From JANQRV01 sp964533785 (GTDB taxonomy: Bacteria; Bacteroidota; Bacteroidia; Chitinophagales; Saprospiraceae): a stretch of 12,343 nt of DNA. The stretch covers positions 1 through 12,343 of the forward strand of contig CAZHNG010000208.1 of the NCBI GenBank assembly GCA_964533785.1, given 5' to 3'. Positions within the stretch are counted from its first letter, which is position 1, and every line of letters starts with the position of its first letter. The position numbers were made by a program, and so were the translations under genes. This document shows positions 1 to 6,181 of this stretch, piece by piece. A model generated the notes under the pieces. The model was given only the letters and a program-made list of their open reading frames with translations, did not search any database and was not told the DNA's origin.

Positions 1-21
1 TCAATTAGTTAGAATTTTTTG

Positions 22-56
22 TCTAACTTCTAGAGTCTAGCGTCAAAAGTCTAGTA
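22..56 (+). repeat. Heptad array 1 (five 7-bp TCTANNN units)
   Basis: Five consecutive 7-bp units on the plus strand. The first is TCTAACT, the second TCTAGAG, the third TCTAGCG, the fourth TCAAAAG and the fifth TCTAGTA. The array ends 3 bases before the stop codon of the minus-strand permease, so it lies just downstream of that gene's end. The twelve bases at 1-12 (TCAATTAGTTAG) also recur, inverted, next to array 2 at 4595-4606, so these two copies share flank as well as array. I cannot assign it to a named repeat family. Confidence 0.85.
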
Positions 57-59
57 GTT

Positions 60-785
60 TTAAATAAGGATTAAAAAAGCCCCCAAAATAGTCATGATCA
101 ATACGTAGCGCTGGAAAAGCGTATTACTGATCCGGTTGATCAGCTGTAATCCTAGAAAAAAGCCCGCAATAACAACAGGACCCAGCATCAAATTAATATA
201 GAGCGTAGAAAAATCAATGGTTTCCCATACCCAAATGTGGAAGGGCAACTTAAAGATATTGATGAAAAAAAAGAGCCAGGCGGCAGTACCGATAAACTCC
301 CGTTTCGGGAATCGCATCGCCAAAAAATAGATATTGGAAAATGCTCCGGCCAGATTCCCGACCATGGTACAAAACCCGGCACCCAGTCCCATGGTAATCG
401 CGAATGCTTTATTATCCGGAACATTATCTTTGGGCATCTTGAGCAGAATAGCGACCAAAACCCCGCTGAGCAAAATGATCACCGCCATGATCTGTTTGAA
501 AGTGGAGACGGGAATTTCGTCCCCTACATAAGTACCAATGATCACTCCCACCGCCATCGGAATAAACAGCTGGATGAGGATCTTCCAGTTCGCATCATTT
601 CTATAGTAGAATACTGCAATGATATCGCCGATCATCAGTAATGGCAATAAGATCCCGGTGGACGCTTTACTGCCAAAGGAAAACGCCATCAATGGGACGA
701 AGATAAAACTCAACCCTTTGAAACCAGACTTGGAAAACCCAAGGGTAAAAGCGGAAAAAATAGCGGCGATCCAGGTGTATTCCAT
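60..785 (-). CDS. TauE/SafE-family membrane permease (putative sulfite/organosulfonate exporter)
   Basis: A 241-residue, very hydrophobic protein, probably with seven or eight membrane helices, resembling the TauE/SafE (DUF81) family. It starts MEYTWIAAIF. An early segment GFSKSGFKG and a mid-protein segment with GNLAGAFSNIYF fit the two internally similar halves of this family. Members are inner-membrane permeases linked to export of sulfite, sulfoacetate or other small sulfur-containing anions; the substrate here cannot be read from sequence and no sulfur-metabolism gene lies nearby. I chose the ATG at 785. An in-frame ATG at 824 would add 13 residues (MYFDSKFFFNIIS), but that stretch overlaps a promoter-like GTATTTTG (complement of 814-821) and does not resemble the family's usual start. 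No Shine-Dalgarno precedes either start. It is divergent from icmF and no co-transcribed partner is visible. Confidence 0.8.
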   Translation of the reverse strand: MEYTWIAAIFSAFTLGFSKSGFKGLSFIFVPLMAFSFGSKASTGILLPLLMIGDIIAVFYYRNDANWKILIQLFIPMAVGVIIGTYVGDEIPVSTFKQIMAVIILLSGVLVAILLKMPKDNVPDNKAFAITMGLGAGFCTMVGNLAGAFSNIYFLAMRFPKREFIGTAAWLFFFINIFKLPFHIWVWETIDFSTLYINLMLGPVVIAGFFLGLQLINRISNTLFQRYVLIMTILGAFLILI

Positions 786-1134
786 GGAAATTATGTTGAA
801 AAAAAATTTAGAATCAAAATACAATAATCACGGACTCTTGTCCACTAATTTATACCTCACGGCCTGAAAACTACAACAGGTTCCTGCCGTCCAACTCGGT
901 AATCATCCTCTGCCTGTACAGTGAAAAAGAAAAAACAGAACAGCAAACTAAAGGAAAGGCAAAGATTTCTATTCATTTCAAAAATTATTTATTTATTTAA
1001 TTCTAGCTGCTTTTTGTTTCCTTTACGCGGAAATGGGTTTAGTATTTTAAATTTTCCATGCTCACAACAAACTACTCCCCTATTTAAGGAGTTTTATTTG
1101 CGTATTACTTGGACTTTGCAAATAAAACCAAATC
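786..1134. promoter_or_regulatory. Divergent intergenic region between the permease and icmF
   Basis: About 350 bases carrying the upstream regions of both divergent genes. For the permease, the complement of 814-821 reads GTATTTTG, close to the Bacteroidota -7 box TAnnTTTG. For icmF, ACTTTGCA at 1113-1120 lies 15 bases before the ATG and resembles the TTTG-containing end of the same box, but no well-spaced -33 TTTG is present, so both calls are weak. The stretch 921-1110 is very AT rich, with TATTTATTTA runs. The stretch 862-918 is clearly more GC rich. This is the only large gap in the window without a recognisable heptad array. Confidence 0.35.
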
Positions 1135-4100
1135 ATGCAAGCTATTCAGCCTTACCAACCGAGGAATAAGGTTCGTCTTGTCACTGCGGCATCTTTATTT
1201 GACGGGCACGACGCCGCCATAAACATTATGCGCCGGATCATGCAGCGTTCTGGTGCTGAGATCATTCATCTGGGGCATAATCGTTCTGCAAAAGAAATCG
1301 TAGAAACGGCCATTCAGGAAGATGTACAAGGTATTGCCGTCACTTCCTATCAGGGCGGACACAATGAGTTTTTTAAATACATGTACGACCTGTTGCAAGA
1401 ATGGGGCGCCGGACACATAAAAATCTTCGGCGGTGGCGGCGGAACGATCTTGCCCGCTGAAATTGAAGACCTACAAGCCTACGGCATTGCGCGACTATAT
1501 TCCCCTGATGACGGCCGGCAGATGGGCTTGCAAGGCATGATCAACGATGTACTGAAACAGTGCGATTTTCCCGTCGGCCACAGCCCGAATGGCGAATGGA
1601 AAACTGTTGACCAAAAAAACGACCGGGTACTGGCAAGATTAATATCAGCGGCCGAAAATTTTCCACAGGATAACCGAGACTGGCTACAAAAAGTAAGGGA
1701 AGAAGGTGGGCAATTGACCATTCCGGTATTGGGAATTACCGGAACCGGAGGATCCGGAAAATCCAGCCTGGTAGATGAATTAGTACGCCGCTTTTTAGCT
1801 GATTTTAAAGAAAAAACGCTGGCCGTCGTTTCCGTTGATCCCTCCAAAAGGAAAACGGGCGGTGCCCTGCTTGGGGACAGGATCCGGATGAACGCCGTAT
1901 ATTCCGACCGGGTGTACATGCGTTCTTTGGCGACCCGTCAGTCCAATTTGGCGCTATCACAGCACGTTCAATCAGCCATTGACATCCTTAAAGTTGCCCG
2001 TTTTGATCTGATCATTTTAGAAACTTCAGGGATCGGTCAATCGGATACGGAAATTATAGATCATTCCGACGTTTCCTTGTACGTCATGACACCAGAGTAT
2101 GGTGCCGCTACTCAACTGGAAAAAATCGACATGCTCGACTTTGCCGATGTGATCGCTATTAATAAGTTCGACAAAAGAGGAGCAATAGATGCACTGCGGG
2201 ACGTAAAAAAACAATACCAGCGCAATCAAGGGCTCTGGGATGCAGACCCCGACACCATGCCCGTTTACGGAACGATCGCTTCACAATTCAACGATCCGGG
2301 AATGAATCGGTTGTACCGGGCCATTATGGAGAAAATGCAGGAAAGAACCGGAGTAAATTTCGGCGAAAGCCAACTAAAAATACTCGGCGAAAGCGAAAAG
2401 ATATACATTATTCCTCCCCGCCGCAATCGTTATTTGAGCGAAATTGCGGAGAACAACCGCCAATACGATCAGAAAGTGGAGCAACAGAGTGAGCTGGCCC
2501 GGCAGTTGTTTGCCCTTCAAGAAACCATAAAATTGCTTCCGGAGCAAGAAGAGGTGTTGAAGGAAGCCTACGATAAAATCGGGCTGGATCTGGATCGCCA
2601 AAGCTGGGAAACCATCGAAAACTGGGAAGCCAAAAAAGAAGCTTACCATAAGGATGAATTCGTTTATGAAGTGAGGGGAAAAGAGATCAAGGTACCCACG
2701 TATACCACTTCGTTATCCCATTCCCGTATACCAAGAGTAGTACTCCCCAAATTTAAAGACTGGGGAGAAATCGTGCGCTGGAGTTTACAGGAAAATGTTC
2801 CCGGTGAATTTCCCTATACTGCGGGCGTTTTTCCTTTCAAGCGAAAGGGGGAAGACCCGACCCGGATGTTTGCCGGGGAAGGAGGTCCGGAACGTACCAA
2901 TAAACGCTTCCACTATTTATCCGTGGATATGCCGGCCAACCGACTGTCCACCGCTTTCGACTCTGTAACGCTCTACGGTGAAGATCCGGATGAAAGGCCC
3001 GATATTTACGGCAAGATCGGTAATTCCGGCGTGAGCATTTGTTGCCTGGATGATGCCAAAAAGCTGTACTCCGGCTTTGACCTGTGCGACCCTAAGACTT
3101 CCGTTTCCATGACGATCAACGGGCCGGCAGCCACAATAGCAGCCTTTTTTATGAATGCGGCTATTGATCAACAATGTGAAAAATACATCAGAACACATCA
3201 ACTGGAAGACCGCGTAGAAGTCTTATTAAAAGAGAAATACGATGACCGTGGGCTGCCCAGACCGACCTACGCCGGAGAAACCCCTGAAGGCAATGATCAA
3301 CTTGGCCTGTTGCTGCTGGGAATTACTGGCGATGAAGTGTTAGAGCAGAGTATATACCATGAAATCAAAGCGAAAGCATTGACTGCAGTGCGTGGTACTG
3401 TTCAGGCGGACATCCTCAAGGAGGATCAGGCCCAGAACACTTGTATTTACTCCACCGAATTTTCTTTGCGACTGATGGGGGATATGCAGGAATACTTCAT
3501 TGACCAAAAGGTAAAAAACTTCTATTCCGTTTCCATATCCGGCTACCATATTGCCGAAGCAGGGGCTAATCCGATCACTCAATTAGCTTTCACCCTGGCC
3601 AATGGATTTACCTACGTAGAGTATTATCTTTCGCGCGGGATGCCAATAGATGACTTTGCTCCAAACCTTTCCTTTTTCTTCTCCAATGGTATTGATCCGG
3701 AATACGCGGTAATTGGCAGGGTTGCCCGCCGCATTTGGGCGAAAGCCATGAAATATAAATACAATGCTAATGAACGTTCCCAAAAGCTAAAATACCACAT
3801 TCAGACCTCGGGCCGTTCACTACACGCCCAGGAAATTTCTTTTAATGATATCCGGACGACATTGCAGGCACTCTACGCCATTTACGACAACTGTAACTCT
3901 CTGCATACCAATGCTTACGATGAAGCTATTACTACACCGACCGAGGAAAGTGTACGCAGAGCCCTTGCCATTCAATTGATCATCAATAAAGAATTAGGAT
4001 TAACCAAAAATGAAAACCCTCTACAGGGAGCTTTTATCATAGAAGAATTGACGGAGTTGGTTGAAGAAGCCGTTCTAATGGAATTTGACCGGATCACTGA

Positions 4101-4491
4101 ACGGGGCGGCGTGCTGGGCGCCATGGAAACCATGTACCAACGCGGAAAAATACAGGAGGAAAGCCTCCACTACGAAACATTGAAGCATACGGGAGCCTAT
4201 CCGATCGTTGGAGTAAATACTTTCCTGGATAAAAAAGGGTCGCCTACCGTGATCCCCGGGGAGGTCATTCGTTCTTCCCGATCGGAAAAGGATGCACAAA
4301 TCAAGAATTTGCGCAACTTACACCAGGCAAAACAGGGTCTTGGCGCCTCCCAATTAGAAGCTTTAAAACAAACTGCTTTGCAAAATGGTAATACCTTCGA
4401 GCAATTGATGGAAACGTCCAAACATTGTTCTTTGGGGCAGATCACTCATGCTTTATACGAAGTAGGCGGGCAGTACAGGAGGAATATGTAA
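1135..4491 (+). CDS. icmF: Fused isobutyryl-CoA mutase IcmF (B12 domain, G-protein chaperone, mutase)
   Basis: An 1118-residue adenosylcobalamin-dependent acyl-CoA mutase that interconverts isobutyryl-CoA and n-butyryl-CoA; some family members also act on isovaleryl/pivalyl-CoA. Domain order is that of IcmF. Residues 1-150 are the cobalamin-binding domain, with DGHDAA at 23-28 (His25 the likely lower cobalt ligand) and a glycine run in FGGGGGTI. Residues 195-410 are a MeaB-like P-loop GTPase: Walker A GTGGSGKSS at 203-211, ETSGIGQ at 296-302 and base-specificity NKFD at 343-346. Residues 530-1118 are the TIM-barrel mutase, with TAGVFPF (Phe566), QNTCIY (Gln767) and SGYHIAEAGA (His805). Phe and Gln at the positions that are Tyr and Arg in methylmalonyl-CoA mutase (Tyr89/Arg207) indicate isobutyryl- rather than methylmalonyl-CoA specificity. 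Length and domain content are normal and the gene looks intact. No separate small subunit or meaB gene is nearby, as expected for the fusion. Confidence 0.95.
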   Translation: MQAIQPYQPRNKVRLVTAASLFDGHDAAINIMRRIMQRSGAEIIHLGHNRSAKEIVETAIQEDVQGIAVTSYQGGHNEFFKYMYDLLQEWGAGHIKIFGGGGGTILPAEIEDLQAYGIARLYSPDDGRQMGLQGMINDVLKQCDFPVGHSPNGEWKTVDQKNDRVLARLISAAENFPQDNRDWLQKVREEGGQLTIPVLGITGTGGSGKSSLVDELVRRFLADFKEKTLAVVSVDPSKRKTGGALLGDRIRMNAVYSDRVYMRSLATRQSNLALSQHVQSAIDILKVARFDLIILETSGIGQSDTEIIDHSDVSLYVMTPEYGAATQLEKIDMLDFADVIAINKFDKRGAIDALRDVKKQYQRNQGLWDADPDTMPVYGTIASQFNDPGMNRLYRAIMEKMQERTGVNFGESQLKILGESEKIYIIPPRRNRYLSEIAENNRQYDQKVEQQSELARQLFALQETIKLLPEQEEVLKEAYDKIGLDLDRQSWETIENWEAKKEAYHKDEFVYEVRGKEIKVPTYTTSLSHSRIPRVVLPKFKDWGEIVRWSLQENVPGEFPYTAGVFPFKRKGEDPTRMFAGEGGPERTNKRFHYLSVDMPANRLSTAFDSVTLYGEDPDERPDIYGKIGNSGVSICCLDDAKKLYSGFDLCDPKTSVSMTINGPAATIAAFFMNAAIDQQCEKYIRTHQLEDRVEVLLKEKYDDRGLPRPTYAGETPEGNDQLGLLLLGITGDEVLEQSIYHEIKAKALTAVRGTVQADILKEDQAQNTCIYSTEFSLRLMGDMQEYFIDQKVKNFYSVSISGYHIAEAGANPITQLAFTLANGFTYVEYYLSRGMPIDDFAPNLSFFFSNGIDPEYAVIGRVARRIWAKAMKYKYNANERSQKLKYHIQTSGRSLHAQEISFNDIRTTLQALYAIYDNCNSLHTNAYDEAITTPTEESVRRALAIQLIINKELGLTKNENPLQGAFIIEELTELVEEAVLMEFDRITERGGVLGAMETMYQRGKIQEESLHYETLKHTGAYPIVGVNTFLDKKGSPTVIPGEVIRSSRSEKDAQIKNLRNLHQAKQGLGASQLEALKQTALQNGNTFEQLMETSKHCSLGQITHALYEVGGQYRRNM

Positions 4492-4550
4492 AGGAAGAAT
4501 GGGGATCAAAGGGAGTCATACTGCTTTTTGAAATCATCATTTTATTAATT

Positions 4551-4585
4551 AATTAGACTTTTGACGTTAGACTCTAGAAGCTAGA
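4551..4585 (-). repeat. Heptad array 2 (five units)
   Basis: Read on the minus strand the units are TCTAGCT, TCTAGAG, TCTAACG, TCAAAAG and TCTAATT. Unit order matches array 1 with only a few substitutions, and the shared flank continues to 4606. The array begins 59 bases after the icmF stop. Arrays 1 and 2 are inverted relative to each other and flank the permease-icmF pair. Confidence 0.85.
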
Positions 4586-4602
4586 CTTTAAATACTAACT
4601 AA

Positions 4603-4659
4603 TTGATAATCAACAAATATTCATTTGAGGCAAAAAATTGATATTCATTGATCATCAAT
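4603..4659. promoter_or_regulatory. Two TTGATNATCAA palindromes, possible operator pair
   Basis: TTGATAATCAA occurs at 4603-4613. ATTGATCATCAAT, whose core is TTGATCATCAA, occurs at 4647-4659. A half site TTGAT lies at 4638-4642. Palindrome centres are 45 bases apart. The 9-mer ATATTCATT is also directly repeated at 4617-4625 and 4641-4649. The pair lies 116 bases or more upstream of the MobA-like gene. A regulator-binding role is inference; the region is AT rich, so chance is possible. Confidence 0.3.
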
Positions 4660-4668
4660 AGTTTATAG

Positions 4669-4740
4669 TCTAAAATCTAACGTCTATTGTCCCCGCCTGG
4701 CGTTACCGCCAGATAGGCAGGTAGCGTCAAAAGTCCATTT
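4669..4740 (+). repeat. Heptad array 3, interrupted by a 30-bp palindrome
   Basis: Units TCTAAAA (4669), TCTAACG (4676) and TCTATTG (4683) are followed by TC at 4690-4691. Then comes a 30-base GC-rich segment (4692-4721), then TAGCG at 4722-4726, TCAAAAG at 4727 and TCCATTT at 4734. Removing the 30 bases restores a perfect TCTAGCG unit and the same unit order as array 12289-12330. This is direct evidence that the palindrome entered an existing array, or was cleanly lost from the other copy. Confidence 0.85.
4692..4721. repeat. 30-bp REP-like palindrome inside array 3
   Basis: The core is CTGGCG, loop TTAC, CGCCAG (4697-4712). The outer ends CCCGCCT (4692-4698) and AGGCAGG (4715-4721) are complementary except for one position, so two alternative foldings are possible. 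The GC content contrasts sharply with the AT-rich surroundings. No T-run follows, so it is a poor candidate for a standard intrinsic terminator. Confidence 0.6.
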
Positions 4741-4774
4741 ATTAAGCTGGCTAAAATTAAGCAATCCATAATAT

Positions 4775-5923
4775 ATGCAGCATAAAAAACACGCAGACCT
4801 GGTAAGGCCCGATTTGGGCTTTTTTCACCGGAACGAATGGGCTATTTTAGGAACACCTTGCGGGAAGATTCAGCACTTGGCCCGCCAACTAACAGCGTTT
4901 TTGGCCAACCAGGCCAAGGTGGCCTACGTAGATGCAGATCACGCTTCGGGCGATGCCCCGCAAGAAGACCATTTACTGAACAGAGGAGCTTCCCTGGAAT
5001 ATACCGATAAAATTCATTTCCATCGCTTTGATATCAACGCCGGTTTTGACACTTATCAGTTCCGTTGGTGGTTTAATGACCAGGACCTGGTATTGGTGAA
5101 CGGGAATCACTTCAAAGCCAAAAACCAGATCGTAGTCATTGATCCCAAAAAGGAAGATTCTCTGCGCAGAAAACTGGACCGGCTGGATAATGTCGTTCTA
5201 ATTTTAAAGACGGATAAAGAGCAATCGATATATCCTTTTCTGAAGGATCATCTAGAAAAGCAACAATCGATTGCAGATATCCCCGTTGTAGGCATCGAAG
5301 AGGTAGAGTCAATTGGCAATTTATTATTAAAAACCTGGCAAAATAACCAGCCGGATCTTTTTGGCCTGGTACTGGCCGGCGGCAAAAGTATACGCATGGG
5401 TGAAGACAAAGGTGCTATTTCCTACCACGGTAAGCCACAACGCGAATACGTTGCCGAGTTGTTGAATAAGCAATGTAAAACAACTTATGTTTCCTGCTTA
5501 CCGGAACAAGCCATAGACTCGAAGTTTCCTTTACTTTTTGACTCTTTTACGGGTTTAGGCCCGTTCGGCGCTATCGCATCGGCATTTCGGTCCAATCCCG
5601 ACAAGGCCTGGCTGGTGGTAGCTTGCGATCTGCCTTTACTGGATAAAGCTACCCTCCAATACCTCGTTCGTCACCGAAACAGTTCCAAAGCAGCTACGGC
5701 ATTCCAAAGTCCGGTGAATGAATTTCCCGAACCGTTAATCGCCATCTGGGAACCCCGAAGTTATCCGATCCTGCTGCAATTTCTTACCCAAGGCTATTCT
5801 TGCCCCAGAAAGGTATTGATCAATTCGGATATTGAATTATTGGAGGTAGAAAATGCAGAAGCATTGATGAACGTTAATTCTCCTGAAGAACGAGACGCTA
5901 TTAGAAAAAAGCTGGGTGCATGA
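4775..5923 (+). CDS. MobA-like molybdenum cofactor nucleotidyltransferase with degenerate MobB-like N-terminal domain
   Basis: A 382-residue, two-part protein. Residues 196-382 are an NTP-transferase (MobA-like) domain: LVLAGGKSIRMGEDKG around 198-213 holds the nucleotide-binding signature (Gly202, Gly203, Arg207, Met208, Lys212). LGPFGAIASAF follows, and ACDLP at 283-287 has Asp285 as likely metal ligand. MobA enzymes transfer GMP from GTP to molybdopterin in the cytoplasm; related enzymes use CTP, so the exact cofactor form is open. Residues 20-190 show the layout of MobB, the GTP-binding partner of MobA. There is a P-loop-like GTPCGK at 26-31, then VDADH, then DLVLVNGNHFKAK near 104-116, where MobB usually has VEG. 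The P-loop lacks the usual GKT/S ending, so GTP binding may be lost. Normal MobA is about 190 residues, so the extra half is a real fusion. No other molybdopterin genes are in the window. Palindromes and an array lie upstream; no Shine-Dalgarno is visible. Confidence 0.8.
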   Translation: MQHKKHADLVRPDLGFFHRNEWAILGTPCGKIQHLARQLTAFLANQAKVAYVDADHASGDAPQEDHLLNRGASLEYTDKIHFHRFDINAGFDTYQFRWWFNDQDLVLVNGNHFKAKNQIVVIDPKKEDSLRRKLDRLDNVVLILKTDKEQSIYPFLKDHLEKQQSIADIPVVGIEEVESIGNLLLKTWQNNQPDLFGLVLAGGKSIRMGEDKGAISYHGKPQREYVAELLNKQCKTTYVSCLPEQAIDSKFPLLFDSFTGLGPFGAIASAFRSNPDKAWLVVACDLPLLDKATLQYLVRHRNSSKAATAFQSPVNEFPEPLIAIWEPRSYPILLQFLTQGYSCPRKVLINSDIELLEVENAEALMNVNSPEERDAIRKKLGA

Positions 5924-5930
5924 TAAATCA

Positions 5931-5944
5931 GACTTTTGACGCTG
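5931..5944 (-). repeat. Partial heptad array (TCAAAAG-containing end)
   Basis: GACTTTTGACGCTG is the conserved end of the family; the complement contains TCAAAAG followed by TCTG. It begins 7 bases after the stop of the MobA-like gene. Beyond 5947 the 7-bp period breaks down, either by decay or by insertion (see the segment 5948-6070). Confidence 0.6.
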
Positions 5945-5964
5945 TAGGCTGGCCAGAAAGTCTC

Positions 5965-5986
5965 GATTTTCTAGAATTCGAAAATC
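5965..5986. repeat. Inverted repeat GATTTTC / GAAAATC
   Basis: A perfect 7-bp stem with an 8-base loop (TAGAATTC), followed by TCTAG motifs. No T-run follows. It could help end transcription of the upstream gene, but could equally be part of the repeat-derived sequence in this gap. Confidence 0.4.
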
Positions 5987-6024
5987 TAGTAAATCTTAAT
6001 CGCCTGAAAATCAATTATAAAAAT

Positions 6025-6052
6025 CTACTATCCGCCTGCGGCGGATTAGCAG
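6025..6052. repeat. GC-rich REP-like palindrome (TCCGCC TGC GGCGGA)
   Basis: A perfect 6-bp stem with a 3-base loop at 6031-6045. Pairing continues outward imperfectly through CTACTA on the left and TTAGCAG on the right. It is GC rich within an AT-rich gap and differs in sequence from the palindromes at 4692 and 7181. Confidence 0.55.
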
Positions 6053-6076
6053 ATTCACACATTTCCGGTCACGCTG

Positions 6077-6113
6077 TAGCGTCTAGCGTCTAGCGTCTAG
6101 CGTCTAGCGTCTA
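6077..6113 (+). repeat. Pure tandem heptad array (TCTAGCG x4 plus partial units)
   Basis: Four perfect TCTAGCG units at 6082-6109, preceded by TAGCG and followed by TCTA. This is the least diverged array in the window and shows most clearly that the period is 7. It ends 68 bases before the start of the glycosyltransferase gene. Confidence 0.9.
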
Positions 6114-6150
6114 TTTACCCCTTTCACTCACAATTACCAAAAGAAAATTG

Positions 6151-6158
6151 CACTTTTG
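6151..6158 (+). promoter_or_regulatory. Candidate -7 box for the glycosyltransferase gene
   Basis: CACTTTTG matches the Bacteroidota -7 consensus TAnnTTTG at all but the first position. It lies 23 bases before the ATG, giving a short leader. A TTG directly abuts it, but a well-spaced -33 TTTG is not evident. No Shine-Dalgarno precedes the start. Confidence 0.35.
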
Positions 6159-6181
6159 CAGAATAATCAATCGCAATATCC

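Noticed and set aside
237..641. A 134-codon plus-strand open frame
   Set aside because: It is antisense to the permease gene, whose hydrophobic helices and family motifs are clear; the alternative protein is polar and patternless.
921..1169. An 82-codon plus-strand open frame before icmF
   Set aside because: It begins in AT-rich sequence, overlaps the icmF start in another frame, and has low-complexity Lys/Phe content without any recognisable motif.
1135..4491. Methylmalonyl-CoA mutase as the product
   Set aside because: The fused G-protein domain and the Phe/Gln specificity residues fit IcmF rather than methylmalonyl-CoA mutase.
4492..4550. An intrinsic terminator after icmF
   Set aside because: No stem followed by a T-run is present; the short T-run at 4525-4529 has no stem before it.
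6077..6113. A CRISPR array
   Set aside because: The repeat unit is 7 bp with no spacers, and no cas gene is present; it is a simple tandem repeat.
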